A stretch of 64,000 bases of DNA from Streptomyces sp. CB00455 (GCF_001905445.1 NZ_LIVQ01000013.1:58525-122524); one strand, 5' to 3'; shown: positions 8,574-17,704, counted from the stretch's first letter. Numbers and translations are program-made. The notes: generated by a model from the letters alone, not told the origin.

Positions 8574-9260
8574 TCAGTGGCCGGCGCCGCCCGAGGCGGA
8601 ACCGGACGGCGTGGCGGCCGGGCTGCCGGACGAGGCCCCGGCCGGGGTGCCCGGAGCCGCGCCCGAGGGGCTGCCGCTCGGCGAGCCGGACGGGGTACCG
8701 GACGGGGTGCCCGAGGGGCTGCCCGACGGGCTGGCGCCGGGGACCGCGGTGGGACCGAAGTTCGCGTACATGCCGGTGGCCGGGACCACGAAGGCGTCCA
8801 GCGCGACCTCGCCGGTCCGGCTCAGCTGGAAGACGACCTTCTGGACGTCGCCGTTCTCGGCGGCCTCGGAGCCCTCCTCGATCAGGGCGGAGGCGTTGCC
8901 CTTGCCGCCCAGCACCAGGGAGCCGCCCGGCGGGACGGTCACCTTGCCCGCGCCCTCGGCCGGCTTCAGCACGACCTTGCTGCCCTTGGCACCCGGGAGG
9001 GTGACGCCCTCCAGGGTCTGCGGGGCGGAGCCCTGGTTGAAGACCGTCGCCGAGACGGCGGCGGGGCCCTTCTTGTCCTTCGCGCCCTGGGTGATCACCA
9101 GTACGTTCTGGATCTTGACGTCGCCCTGGGTGACGGCGGCGTTGTCCGGCTTGATCTGAAGGGTCTCCGCGTGCTTGCCCGCACCGCATGCGGCCAGCGA
9201 GGCGATCGAGAACACGACGGCGGAGGCGGCGAGGGCGCCGCGTCGAAGGCTGCGGCTCAC
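8574..9260 (-). CDS. Secreted lipoprotein with PSG-repeat tail
   Basis: A 228-residue protein with a Tat/Sec-like N-terminus (RSLRRGALAAS), hydrophobic core and lipobox SLAAC (lipidated Cys about residue 25). The body is beta-rich (about 30-165) and resembles the small actinobacterial lipoproteins annotated as DUF461-like or copper-chaperone-like, but I see no Met/His metal motif. The last ~60 residues are PSGS/PSGT repeats, a flexible tail that may span the wall. It is convergent with phoP across the strong terminator. Function unknown; export is well supported. Confidence 0.85.
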   Translation of the reverse strand: MSRSLRRGALAASAVVFSIASLAACGAGKHAETLQIKPDNAAVTQGDVKIQNVLVITQGAKDKKGPAAVSATVFNQGSAPQTLEGVTLPGAKGSKVVLKPAEGAGKVTVPPGGSLVLGGKGNASALIEEGSEAAENGDVQKVVFQLSRTGEVALDAFVVPATGMYANFGPTAVPGASPSGSPSGTPSGTPSGSPSGSPSGAAPGTPAGASSGSPAATPSGSASGGAGH

Positions 9261-9893
9261 GGCGGCGGCAACTCCTTGGACGTACGGAAGGGGAGGGTGG
9301 GTGGTGGCTCCCCCCGGCTGCGACCGGGAAGTGCCCCCTCGAAGCGGTTGAGGTGAAGCCGCTCTAAGGGTGTGTCAGCGCGCTTAGGTTACCGAGCCGT
9401 GGCCCTGGCCCCGCACCCGACCCTCCGCAGCGCGGCGGCCGCCCCGCGCGAGGTGTCCCGGCCGTCCCGCCGCCGTCCCGCGGCCACCTCGCGATCTTGC
9501 ATTCGGCCACGGGCACCGCATATCCCGCCCCGGCCCCGGATGATCAATTGCACGATTCCCTCGAACGCGGCTTCGTGATCAATTGCGGATTGGGCCGGAA
9601 CCGTGCCGTGGGGGCGGCCGCCAGTCGAACGGAGTAGTTCGGTTTCTCGGCTGCGAAACGCGCAAAACGGGACGTACGTCACACTGATGCGGGTGCTGGG
9701 CGGGTGTAGCGTGGCCCTTTCGCCCGGTCCGTACAGCGCCCCCGACCTGCGAATACCCTCTTCCCGAGGCCCTGCGCAGCACGTTCGTGTTGTTGTTGTC
9801 AAGCCCCGAGATGTGCCCTGACCTGCGAAAACGCCATTCATAACAGTCGGTTCTCGTGTTACCCTGGATAGCCACGGAAGGGGTACCTGTCAC
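9261..9893. promoter_or_regulatory. 633 bp region upstream of carD with an 11-bp direct repeat
   Basis: No convincing gene. The right half is less GC-rich than the flanks. TGATCAATTGC occurs twice in direct orientation at 9541-9551 and 9576-9586, 35 bp apart. Close to carD there is a TACCCT hexamer (9860-9865) as a possible -10 element and a GGAAGGGG ribosome binding site. The left end presumably holds the lipoprotein promoter. Confidence 0.4.
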
Positions 9894-10376
9894 ATGACGT
9901 TCAAGGTTGGCGACACCGTGGTCTATCCCCATCACGGGGCCGCGCTGATCGAGGCCATTGAGACTCGTCAGATCAAAGGCGTGGACAAGACCTACTTGGT
10001 GCTCAAGGTCGCCCAGGGCGACCTGACGGTTCGTGTGCCTGCGGACAATGCGGAGTTCGTCGGTGTTCGCGACGTAGTCGGCCAGGACGGGCTGGACCGG
10101 GTCTTCGAGGTGCTTCGCGCACCGTATGCAGAAGAGCCGACGAACTGGTCCCGGCGCTACAAGGCAAATCTGGAGAAGCTCGCTTCTGGCGATGTCATCA
10201 AGGTCGCCGAAGTCGTGCGTGACCTGTGGCGTCGTGAGCGTGAGCGCGGGCTTTCCGCGGGTGAGAAGCGCATGCTCGCGAAGGCGCGTCAGATTCTGGT
10301 GAGCGAACTCGCGCTCGCCGAGAACACGAACGAGGACAAGGCCGAGGCCCTCCTCGACGAGGTTCTCGCGTCCTGA
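9894..10376 (+). CDS. carD: CarD/CdnL-family RNA polymerase-binding regulator
   Basis: A 160-residue protein beginning MTFKVGDTVVYPHHGAALIEAI, the RNAP-interaction (Tudor-like) domain of CarD, followed by a helical C-terminal domain with the DNA-contacting Trp region (NWSRRYKANLEKL). CarD stabilises open complexes at rRNA and housekeeping promoters and is essential in mycobacteria. Codon use is less GC-biased than in the neighbours, typical of a highly expressed gene. ATG 9894 follows GGAAGGGG. It stands ahead of ispD-ispF but a 276 bp gap separates them. Confidence 0.95.
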   Translation: MTFKVGDTVVYPHHGAALIEAIETRQIKGVDKTYLVLKVAQGDLTVRVPADNAEFVGVRDVVGQDGLDRVFEVLRAPYAEEPTNWSRRYKANLEKLASGDVIKVAEVVRDLWRRERERGLSAGEKRMLAKARQILVSELALAENTNEDKAEALLDEVLAS

Positions 10377-10652
10377 CGCGAGTTCCCGTGCACTGAAGTT
10401 CATCAAAACAGTGGGTTGCACAGTTGTGCCGCGGTGCCCGATGACAGGGCCTCTCCTCAACGGGGGGCCTGTTGCCGGGCGCTGCGGCATGTCTGCATCC
10501 ACGACCCGCTGAGCCCACCGCCTCACTGGCGGGCCGGGTCCGGGCAGCCTGCTCGACCGGTCGTTCCACGGAAGGGGCGAGGGCGTCGCACCCGGCACGC
10601 TTCAGGCCATACCCATGTCGGCCGAAGTCACAAACCTGGCTCGGAGCTACTG

Positions 10653-11399
10653 ATGTCTGACGAAACGCGCCCCCACCGCACCGCCGCGGTGATCCCGGCC
10701 GCCGGCCGCGGGGTACGCCTCGGCCCCGGTGCCCCCAAGGCCCTGCGGGCCCTCGGCGGCATCCCCATGCTCATCCACGCCGTCCGCGCCATGGCCCGCT
10801 CCCGGGCGGTCTCCCTCGTGGTCGTCGTCGCGCCCTGTGACGGGGCCGCCGAGGTGCGCCTGCTCCTGAACGAGCACGCGCTGCCCGACCGCACCGAGGT
10901 CCTGGTCGTTCCCGGCGGGGAGACCCGCCAGGAGTCCGTGCGGGCCGGCCTCGCCGCGCTCCCGCGGGACGTCACCTCCGTCCTCATCCACGACGCGGCC
11001 CGGCCGCTGGTCCCCGTCGACACCGTGGACGCCGTCATCGACGCCGTCCGCGACGGAGCGCCCGCGGTGGTGCCCGCGCTGCCGCTGGCCGACACCGTCA
11101 AGGAGGTCGAGCCCGGCGGCCCCGGCGAGCCCGAGCCGGTCGTCGCGACCCCGGAGCGGGCCAGGCTGCGCGCCGTCCAGACCCCGCAGGGCTTCGACCT
11201 CGCCACCCTCGTGCGCGCGCACGAGGAGATCGCCGTCGCCGGCGAGGGCGCCACCGACGACGCCGGGATGGTGGAGCGCCTGGGCGTCACCGTCGTGGTG
11301 GTCCCCGGACACGAAGAGGCCTTCAAGGTCACCCGTCCCCTCCACCTGGTCCTCGCCGAGGCCGTACTCGCCCGCAGGAGGGCCACCGATGCCTACTAG
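10653..11399 (+). CDS. ispD: 2-C-methyl-D-erythritol 4-phosphate cytidylyltransferase
   Basis: MEP-pathway enzyme that joins CTP and MEP to form CDP-ME. The 248-residue product has the nucleotidyltransferase signature IPAAGRGVRLGPGAPKAL (about residues 14-31), the HDAARPLV catalytic loop and the QTPQGFDLATLV region. ATG 10653 follows CGGAG; the upstream open frame is not family-like. The stop overlaps the ispF start by 11 bp, the normal ispDF pair in actinobacteria. Confidence 0.95.
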   Translation: MSDETRPHRTAAVIPAAGRGVRLGPGAPKALRALGGIPMLIHAVRAMARSRAVSLVVVVAPCDGAAEVRLLLNEHALPDRTEVLVVPGGETRQESVRAGLAALPRDVTSVLIHDAARPLVPVDTVDAVIDAVRDGAPAVVPALPLADTVKEVEPGGPGEPEPVVATPERARLRAVQTPQGFDLATLVRAHEEIAVAGEGATDDAGMVERLGVTVVVVPGHEEAFKVTRPLHLVLAEAVLARRRATDAY

Positions 11400-11925
11400 C
11401 CCCGCCGACCCGGCGCGCCCCGCTGACGCGACCGCCGCCGCGCCGTTGATCCCGCTCGTCGGCATCGGCACCGACGTGCACGCCTTCGAGGCCGGCCGTG
11501 AGCTGTGGTGCGCCGGCCTGCTGTGGGAGGGCGAGGACGGACTCGCCGGGCACTCCGACGGCGACGTCGCCGCGCACGCCGCCTGCGACGCCTTGTTCTC
11601 CGCCGCGGGCGTGGGCGACCTCGGGGCGCACTTCGGCACCTCCCGCCCCGAGTGGTCCGGCGCCGCGGGCGTCACCCTGCTGGCGGAGGCCGCCCGCATC
11701 GTCCGCGCCGAGGGCTTCGAGATCGGCAACATCGCCGTCCAGGTGATCGGCGTCCGCCCGAAGATCGGCAAACGGCGCGAAGAGGCGCAGAAGGTGCTCG
11801 CCGCCGCGGCGGGCGCCCCCGTCTCCGTCTCCGGCACCACCACCGACGGACTGGGCCTCACCGGCCGCGCCGAGGGTCTCGCCGCCCTCGCCACCGCCCT
11901 CGTGTACCGGACGAACCGGGTCTGA
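11389..11925 (+). CDS. ispF: 2-C-methyl-D-erythritol 2,4-cyclodiphosphate synthase
   Basis: Converts CDP-ME 2-phosphate to MEcPP and CMP. The 178-residue protein has the zinc ligands Asp29 and His31 in GIGTDVHAFE, a third ligand region GHSDGDV (His55), and the C-terminal TTTDGLGLTGRAEG motif. The first ~20 residues are an Ala/Pro-rich extension. ATG 11389 follows GGAGG inside the end of ispD, so translation is coupled. A short hairpin after the stop separates it from cysS. Confidence 0.95.
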   Translation: MPTSPADPARPADATAAAPLIPLVGIGTDVHAFEAGRELWCAGLLWEGEDGLAGHSDGDVAAHAACDALFSAAGVGDLGAHFGTSRPEWSGAAGVTLLAEAARIVRAEGFEIGNIAVQVIGVRPKIGKRREEAQKVLAAAAGAPVSVSGTTTDGLGLTGRAEGLAALATALVYRTNRV

Positions 11926-11972
11926 TCGAGACGTACGCCCGCACCGCCGGCCGCACTCTTCGGCAACAAAGA

Positions 11973-12002
11973 CGCCCCGCGTCCCCAAAGGGTCGCGGGG
12001 CA
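11973..12002 (+). terminator. Hairpin between ispF and cysS
   Basis: GCCCCGCG and CGCGGGGC arms around a CCCCAAAGGG-containing loop, 48 bp after the ispF stop. Weak to moderate; without a U tract the effect is uncertain. Confidence 0.5.
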
Positions 12003-12030
12003 CTGCTACAGGCGCACTACCCTGGATGCC

Positions 12031-13431
12031 GTGACTATTCGCCTGTACGACACCAGCGCCCGGCAGATCCGTGACTTCACCCCGCTCACAGCGGGCTGTG
12101 TCTCGATCTACCTCTGCGGCGCCACCGTGCAGGCCGCCCCGCACATCGGGCACATCCGCTCGGGCCTCAACTTCGACATGATGCGCCGCTGGTTCGCCTA
12201 CCGGGGCTACGAGGTCACCTTCATCCGCAACGTCACGGACATCGACGACAAGATCATCGCGAAGTCCGCCGAGCAGCGCCGCCCCTGGTGGTCCATCGGC
12301 TACGAGAACGAGCGCGCCTTCAATGACGGCTACGGCGCCCTCGGCTGCCTCCCGCCCACCTACGAGCCGCGCGCGACCGGACACGTCACCGAGATGGTCG
12401 AGATGATGCGCGGCCTCATCGAGCGCGGCCACGCCTACGAGTCGGAGGGGAACGTCTACTTCGACGTGAAGTCCTTCCCCGGCTACCTCTCGCTCTCCCG
12501 CCAGGAGCTCGACAACATCCGCCAGCCGGAGAGCACCGGCGAGACGGGCAAGCGCGACCCGCGCGACTTCGCCATGTGGAAGTCCGTCAAGCCCGGCGAG
12601 CCCTCCTGGGAGACGCCGTGGGGCCGCGGCCGCCCGGGCTGGCACCTGGAGTGCTCGGCCATGGCGCACAAGTACCTCGGCGAGGCCTTCGACATCCACG
12701 GCGGCGGCCTGGACCTGATCTTCCCGCACCACGAGAACGAGATCGCCCAGGCCAAGGCCTTCGGCGACGGGTTCGCGAACTACTGGGTCCACAACGCCTG
12801 GGTCACCATGTCCGGCGAGAAGATGTCCAAGTCCCTCGGGAACTCCGTCCTCGTCTCCGAGATGGTCAAGCAGTGGCGCCCGATCGTCCTGCGCTACTAC
12901 CTCGGCACCCCGCACTACCGGTCGATGATCGAGTACAGCGAGGAGGCCCTGCGCGAGGCCGAGTCCGCCTTCGCCCGCATCGAGGGCTTCTACCAGCGCG
13001 TCATCGAGAAGGCCGGCGGCGCCGTCGAGCCCGCCGCCGAGGTCCCGCCCGCCTTCGCCGAGGCCATGGACGACGACCTCGGGGTCCCGCAGGCGCTCGC
13101 CATCGTCCACACCACCGTCCGCCAGGGCAACAGCGCCCTCGCCGCGGACGACAAGGACGCGGCCATCGCCCGTCTCTGCGAGGTGCGGGCCATGCTCGGC
13201 GTCCTCGGCCTGGACCCGCTCGACCCGCAGTGGGCGGGCGAGGCGGACCGGGGCGAGGACCTCCACGGCGCCGTCGACACGCTCGTCCGCCTCGTCCTGG
13301 AACAGCGCGAGTCCGCCCGCGCCCGCAAGGACTGGGCCACCGCCGACGCCATCCGCGACCAGCTCCAGCAGTCGGGCCTGGTCATCGAGGACGGTCCGAC
13401 GGGCCCCCGCTGGACGCTCGGCCCCCGCTGA
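12031..13431 (+). CDS. cysS: Cysteinyl-tRNA synthetase
   Basis: A 466-residue class I synthetase. Zinc/cysteine ligand Cys29 (YLCGATVQ), the HIGH motif as PHIGHIRS (about 37-44), the GWHLECSAM zinc segment, HHENEIAQ and the GEKMSKSLGNS (KMSKS) loop are all intact. The related mycothiol ligase MshC shares the fold, but the full anticodon-binding C-terminus (to residue 466) supports CysRS. GTG 12031 has no clear ribosome binding site and a TACCCT hexamer lies only 7 bp upstream, so the mRNA could be leaderless. Confidence 0.94.
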   Translation: MTIRLYDTSARQIRDFTPLTAGCVSIYLCGATVQAAPHIGHIRSGLNFDMMRRWFAYRGYEVTFIRNVTDIDDKIIAKSAEQRRPWWSIGYENERAFNDGYGALGCLPPTYEPRATGHVTEMVEMMRGLIERGHAYESEGNVYFDVKSFPGYLSLSRQELDNIRQPESTGETGKRDPRDFAMWKSVKPGEPSWETPWGRGRPGWHLECSAMAHKYLGEAFDIHGGGLDLIFPHHENEIAQAKAFGDGFANYWVHNAWVTMSGEKMSKSLGNSVLVSEMVKQWRPIVLRYYLGTPHYRSMIEYSEEALREAESAFARIEGFYQRVIEKAGGAVEPAAEVPPAFAEAMDDDLGVPQALAIVHTTVRQGNSALAADDKDAAIARLCEVRAMLGVLGLDPLDPQWAGEADRGEDLHGAVDTLVRLVLEQRESARARKDWATADAIRDQLQQSGLVIEDGPTGPRWTLGPR

Positions 13432-13525
13432 GCCCGGGCAGCCCGGTCGTTGTGCCGCCCGGCGTTCCGGGCGGCACACTCTTCATACGTACACACCGCA
13501 GCACCAACGAAAACAGGTAGAAGTC

Positions 13526-14497
13526 ATGGCCGGGAACAGCCAGCGCAGGAACCGCCGCACGTCCAACAAGAAGGGCGCGACGGTCGGCAGCGGTGGCCAG
13601 CGGCGCAAGGGTCTGGAAGGCAGGGGCCCCACGCCCAAGGCCGAGGACCGCAAGAAGCACAAGGCGAACCGCATCAGCAACGCCATGGCCCGGCAGGCCG
13701 CCAAGCGCCGCCCGGCCCCGCGCCGTGGCGGTCCCAAGGGCGCCAGCGAGATGGTCGTCGGCCGCAACCCGGTCTTCGAGGCGCTGCGCGACGGGGTCCC
13801 GGCCACCACGCTGTACGTGCAGCAGTTCATCGACAACGACGAGCGCGTCCGCGAGGCCCTCCAGCTCGCGGCGCAGCGCGGCAACATCAACCTGATGGAA
13901 GCCCCGCGCCCCGAGCTCGACCGCATGACGAACGGGCTCAACCACCAGGGCCTGGTCCTCCAGGTCCCGCCGTACGAGTACGCGCACCCCGAGGACCTCA
14001 CCGCCGCCGCCTACGACGACGGCGACGACCCGCTCATCGTCGCCCTCGACGGCGTCACCGACCCGCGCAACCTCGGCGCGATCGTCCGCTCCGTCTCCGC
14101 CTTCGGCGGTCACGGCGTGGTCATCCCCGAGCGCCGCGCCGCCGGCATGACCGCCGGCGCCTGGAAGACCTCGGCCGGCACCGCGGCCCGCACCCCGGTC
14201 TCCCGCGTCACCAACCTGACCCGCGCCCTGCAGGACTACAAGAAGGCCGGCATCACCATCGTCGGTCTCGCCGCCGAGGGCGAGCACACCGTCAACGACC
14301 TGGAGGTGCTCGCCGGCCCGGTCGTCATCGTCGTCGGCTCCGAGGGCAAGGGCCTGGGCCGTCTCGTCGGCGAGAACTGCGACTACCTCGTCCGCATCCC
14401 GATGCCGGGCGGGGCCGAGTCCCTCAACGCCGGTGTCGCCGCGGGCGTCGTGCTCTACGAGGCGGCGCGCCGCCGCGCCGACCGCGGCCGCGTCTGA
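13526..14497 (+). CDS. rlmB: 23S rRNA (guanosine-2'-O-)-methyltransferase, RlmB/TrmH family
   Basis: A 323-residue SPOUT methyltransferase. The first ~75 residues are very basic (Arg/Lys-rich RNA-binding tail), then a TrmH substrate-binding domain (MVVGRNPVFEALRDG) and the knotted catalytic domain with motif 1 (DGVTDPRNLGAIVRS), motif 2 (VGSEGKGLGR) and motif 3 (IPMPGGAESLNAGVAAG). It methylates the ribose of a guanosine in 23S rRNA. ATG 13526 is 94 bp downstream of cysS, likely cotranscribed. A terminator hairpin follows. Confidence 0.92.
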   Translation: MAGNSQRRNRRTSNKKGATVGSGGQRRKGLEGRGPTPKAEDRKKHKANRISNAMARQAAKRRPAPRRGGPKGASEMVVGRNPVFEALRDGVPATTLYVQQFIDNDERVREALQLAAQRGNINLMEAPRPELDRMTNGLNHQGLVLQVPPYEYAHPEDLTAAAYDDGDDPLIVALDGVTDPRNLGAIVRSVSAFGGHGVVIPERRAAGMTAGAWKTSAGTAARTPVSRVTNLTRALQDYKKAGITIVGLAAEGEHTVNDLEVLAGPVVIVVGSEGKGLGRLVGENCDYLVRIPMPGGAESLNAGVAAGVVLYEAARRRADRGRV

Positions 14498-14558
14498 CCT
14501 GCTCCGGCAGGCGGATCCGCTTGATCCACTTGGCTCATGGAAAGTGACCCGTGAGCGT

Positions 14559-14590
14559 GTCACCCCGCCCCTCGTGGGCGGGGTGGCTTG
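14559..14590 (+). terminator. Terminator after rlmB
   Basis: Ten-base arms CACCCCGCCC (14561-14570) and GGGCGGGGTG (14576-14585) with a 5-base loop, then GCTTGATCTT. Confidence 0.8.
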
Positions 14591-14634
14591 ATCTTGACGG
14601 GCCTCGGACAGATCCCTGACGTCAAGGCAGTGTC

Positions 14635-14657
14635 CTAACCACTGATCACTCGGTTAG
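14635..14657. promoter_or_regulatory. Inverted repeat abutting the DoxX-gene start codon
   Basis: CTAACC (14635-14640) and GGTTAG (14652-14657) are perfect inverted 6-mers separated by 11 bp, and the second arm ends at the base before ATG 14658. There is no ribosome binding site between them. TTGACG (14593) and TGACGTCA (14619) lie upstream. Confidence 0.4.
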
Positions 14658-16205
14658 ATGAGTGTGGACACCAGAACGTCAGGGTTCGACGACCAGCCCG
14701 CGCTGAGCATGGTCAAGGTGCCGTGCGACCCCGCACAGGTCATCGTCAACCACGCCAGCTTCCGCGTGCGGCTCGCACCGAGCCCGAGCGCGCGTTCCAA
14801 GCCCGCGAACGCCCCCGGCCGCGCGCCCGTCCTCGGCGGCGCCGTGGTCGCAGCCGCGGGCGCCACCCGCCGCAGAGCACCCGTGGTCTGGAGCGGCAAA
14901 GCCGCCCCCGGCGACGACGCCGCTGCCATGGGCGGACTGCTCCAGGCCGTGCGGGAGGCCGGCCGCGGCTACGCCGACTACGAAGGCGGCGCCACCCAGG
15001 TCATCCCGCGCCTCGACCTGGCCCACGACCTCGCCGAAGGGACCCTGGCCAAGCCGACCGTCATCGGTCAGCGCAGCTACGGGGACCCCGACGAGACGCG
15101 CCCCCTGACCCCGGTGCGGGACCTGCCCTACGGGCCCGGCCCCGGCGCCCACCCCGGCACGGGTCCTGGCGGCGGCACCGGAGCGGACTCCCGGCGGGCG
15201 GGCCCCGACGCCCGCGGCCAGGCCTCCTACTACCCCGGCCGCCGGATGAACCTGGGCGTCGTGCTGCTCCCGCTGCGCGTCTTCCTCGGCTTCATCTCCA
15301 TCTACGCCGGCATGGGCAAGCTGTGCGACCCCGTCTACTTCGACGGCGGCGAACGCGGCTCCATGGTCACCTGGCTGCACACCCTCCACCCGTGGGCCCT
15401 CGCCGAACCGCTGCGGGACTTCGCGCTCGCGCACCCGGTCGGCGCCGGCCTCAGCGTGGCCTTCCTCCAGGTCATCGTCGGCGTGCTCACCGTCTTCGGC
15501 CTGTGGCAGCGGTTCGCCGCCTGCTTCGGAGCCCTGCTCTCCGCCGCACTGCTGATGACGGTGAGCTGGCGGACCGTCCCCGCCTACGACGCGCCCGACA
15601 TCATCTACCTCGCCGCCTGGAGCCCGCTGATCATCGCGGGCGCCCCCGTTTACTCCCTCGACGGACGCCTCGCCGGCGAGGCGTGGCGCACCCTCGGGCC
15701 CCGCTCCGAGGTCTGGCGGCTGCGCCGGCGCGTCCTGCGCCGCGGGGCCGTCATGGCCACCGTCGTCTGCGGGCTCACCCTGCTCATCGGCTCGCTCCTC
15801 GGCGGCGCCGTCCGCTCCAGCACCGTGGTCACCGTCCCCGGGCCGGGACAGGACCCCAGCAACTACCTGCCGGGCCGCCCGCTCCCGAAGGCGCCGGCCA
15901 GGCAGCAGCCCACGCAGCAGCCCGCCAAGACCGTCCAGCCCACCGCCACCGCCACCGCCTCCGAATCGCCCGCCAAGTCCGGCAAGAGCGCCCCTCCCGG
16001 CCCCGCCCGGGAGACCGCCGAGGCCGGCTCCCAGCCGCCCGCCGCGACGAAGGGCGCCACCGGCAGGACGCTGACCCCGCGCAGCACTCCCCGTCAGTCC
16101 GCCCCGCAGAAGCCGCCGGTCTCGACGGGGACCAACACCGGCGGCGGATCCAGCCCCTCCGGCGGCGCGAAGAAGCCCGGCCTGGTCGGGGGGCTCCTCG
16201 GCTGA
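14658..16205 (+). CDS. DoxX-family membrane protein with long flanking tails
   Basis: A 515-residue protein. Residues 1-~190 are polar; the centre (about 195-330) has four membrane helices matching the DoxX/DoxD family (LPLRVFLGFISIYAGMGKL, then VAFLQVIVGVLTVFGLW and two more). A fifth helix near residue 375 (AVMATVVCGLTLLIGSLLG) leads to a Pro/Thr/Gln-rich tail that is probably outside the cell. DoxX proteins are linked to thiol/redox membrane complexes in mycobacteria, but no partner is encoded here. No ribosome binding site precedes ATG 14658; see the inverted repeat there. Confidence 0.85.
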   Translation: MSVDTRTSGFDDQPALSMVKVPCDPAQVIVNHASFRVRLAPSPSARSKPANAPGRAPVLGGAVVAAAGATRRRAPVVWSGKAAPGDDAAAMGGLLQAVREAGRGYADYEGGATQVIPRLDLAHDLAEGTLAKPTVIGQRSYGDPDETRPLTPVRDLPYGPGPGAHPGTGPGGGTGADSRRAGPDARGQASYYPGRRMNLGVVLLPLRVFLGFISIYAGMGKLCDPVYFDGGERGSMVTWLHTLHPWALAEPLRDFALAHPVGAGLSVAFLQVIVGVLTVFGLWQRFAACFGALLSAALLMTVSWRTVPAYDAPDIIYLAAWSPLIIAGAPVYSLDGRLAGEAWRTLGPRSEVWRLRRRVLRRGAVMATVVCGLTLLIGSLLGGAVRSSTVVTVPGPGQDPSNYLPGRPLPKAPARQQPTQQPAKTVQPTATATASESPAKSGKSAPPGPARETAEAGSQPPAATKGATGRTLTPRSTPRQSAPQKPPVSTGTNTGGGSSPSGGAKKPGLVGGLLG

Positions 16206-16231
16206 ACCGGCCGACCCACCCTGAGGACACC

Positions 16232-16265
16232 GGGGCCCGGCGCGCACGAGCGTGCCGGGCCCTTC
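16232..16265 (+). terminator. Terminator after the DoxX gene
   Basis: Nine-base perfect arms GGGCCCGGC (16233-16241) and GCCGGGCCC (16254-16262), then TTCCGCG. It lies between convergent genes. Confidence 0.7.
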
Positions 16266-16311
16266 CGCGCGTCCCGGGCGCGCGAAGCACCGTACGGGCG
16301 GGTGAGGAGCC

Positions 16312-17088
16312 TCAGGAGCCCGCCTGGGCCGCCAACTCCCGTGCGGCCTCGGTCAGGTCCTTCACGGTGTCGATCGCCCGCCAGTAGGACCCCTGGGGCA
16401 GCGGGAAGCCCGCGAGGCGGCGCGCACGCGCCAGGCGCGGGAAGGTGGTGCGTTCGTGATCGCCCAAGTCCGGAAGCAGCGCCGCGAATTCGGGACCGAA
16501 GACGTACACCCCGGCGTTCACCGGGTACGGCGAGGGCGGGGCCTCGATGAAGTCCAGTACCTGCCCGAAGTCGTTCGTCTCCACCACCCCCCACGGGATC
16601 CGCGGGCGGGCCAGGGCGAGCGTGGCGACCGCGCCGCGCTCCGCGTGGAACCCGGCCATCTCCCGCAGCGAGAAACGAGTCCAGATGTCCCCGTTGGTGG
16701 CGTACCAGGCCCGGTCCTGGTGGGGCAGGTGGCGTGCCGCGTACTTCAGGCCCCCGCCGCGCCCCAGCGGCTCCTCCTCCACCACCGTGGTCACCCGCAG
16801 CGGCAACTCCGCCCCCGCGAGCCACTCCTGGAGCACCCCGGCCAGGTGCCCGCACGACACGACGGCGTCCGTGACCCCCTCCGAGGCCAGCCACGCCAGC
16901 TGGTGCCCGATGATCGGCACTCCCGTCCCCGGGATCTCGACCATCGGCTTCGGCCGGTCGTCCGTGTACGGCCGCAGCCGCGATCCCTGACCGCCCGCCA
17001 GGACGACTGCCTGGGTGGGGGCGTCGGGGAACGCGGCCGCGGGGGAGACGGATCGGGGGGCGGGAGCGGAGGGGTCTGCGTCGGTCAT
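16312..17088 (-). CDS. NDP-sugar (mannose-1-phosphate-type) nucleotidyltransferase
   Basis: A 258-residue GT-A nucleotidyltransferase. After a 25-residue Ala/Pro-rich start comes the signature LAGGQGSRLRPYTDDRPKPM (about residues 29-48), then GHQLAWLASEGV, VVEEEPLGRGGGLKYA and NGDIWTRF, the usual order in sugar-1-phosphate nucleotidyltransferases. The NDP and sugar specificity cannot be read from the sequence. ATG 17088 was chosen over 17157 because the extra residues are Arg-rich and non-homologous. It lies 26 bp downstream of the secreted-protein gene on the same strand. Confidence 0.88.
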   Translation of the reverse strand: MTDADPSAPAPRSVSPAAAFPDAPTQAVVLAGGQGSRLRPYTDDRPKPMVEIPGTGVPIIGHQLAWLASEGVTDAVVSCGHLAGVLQEWLAGAELPLRVTTVVEEEPLGRGGGLKYAARHLPHQDRAWYATNGDIWTRFSLREMAGFHAERGAVATLALARPRIPWGVVETNDFGQVLDFIEAPPSPYPVNAGVYVFGPEFAALLPDLGDHERTTFPRLARARRLAGFPLPQGSYWRAIDTVKDLTEAARELAAQAGS

Positions 17089-17114
17089 GCCCGCCAGCGT
17101 AGGGACCGGCCGGG

Positions 17115-17528
17115 TCAGCCCATGGAGGCGACGCCGGACGCGTACGAGGTGTCGCACACGGGGCGCGCGAAGGACTGCGCCTTCGTCGGGCCGTACATGT
17201 CGACGGCCGCGCGCCCGAGCGCCCGCGCGATCCCCACGCAGTGCCGGCCCAGCGACGGGCGCCGGTCCACCTCTTGCTGGAGATGGGTGAGGACGTCACC
17301 CGGCTCCTCGCCCTGCTGCAGCTCGCTCAGCAGCTTGTCGCGCAGCACGTCCTGGGCTGCGACGGGCTTCGCGGGGGCGGAGACGCCCTGGGCGGAGGCG
17401 GTCAGGACCTGGGAGGAGGACGTGTCCGCCCAGGGGACCATGGTGACCGCGAGGGTCCCGGACAGGACCAGGACGACGGGCAGGACCAGGGCGAGGGAAC
17501 GGCCGATACGGCGGGCAGTGTGGGTCAC
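17115..17528 (-). CDS. Small secreted or membrane-anchored protein, unknown
   Basis: A 137-residue product with a Tat/Sec-like leader: basic start (HTARRIGRS), hydrophobic core (LALVLPVVLVLSGTLAV) and probable cleavage after ASA near residue 46, or retention as an anchor. The mature part is helical and polar, with two cysteines (RHCVGIARAL and PVCDTSY) that could form one disulfide. No known domain. GTG 17528 is the only good start. Short spacing to the downstream nucleotidyltransferase suggests cotranscription. Confidence 0.8.
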   Translation of the reverse strand: MTHTARRIGRSLALVLPVVLVLSGTLAVTMVPWADTSSSQVLTASAQGVSAPAKPVAAQDVLRDKLLSELQQGEEPGDVLTHLQQEVDRRPSLGRHCVGIARALGRAAVDMYGPTKAQSFARPVCDTSYASGVASMG

Positions 17529-17672
17529 GAAGGCGAGAGTAGCGCTCGGTGAAGATGTGGCGACATTCAGTCACTCTGTCGGGGGACGGTTCGACGTGGC
17601 TTTTCGAATCGGAGGTTGACGGGGTGGGGTCTATTGGCCCGGTCTGCCCGGGGTTTGCCGCGGCGTACGGCG

Positions 17673-17700
17673 AAGGGGCGCCCCCGCGGGGGCGCCCCTT
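17673..17700 (-). terminator. Terminator after msiK (perfect 28 bp palindrome)
   Basis: AAGGGGCGCCCCCG followed at once by its exact complement, 62 bp beyond the msiK stop on the minus strand. Confidence 0.8.
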
Positions 17701-17704
17701 CCTG

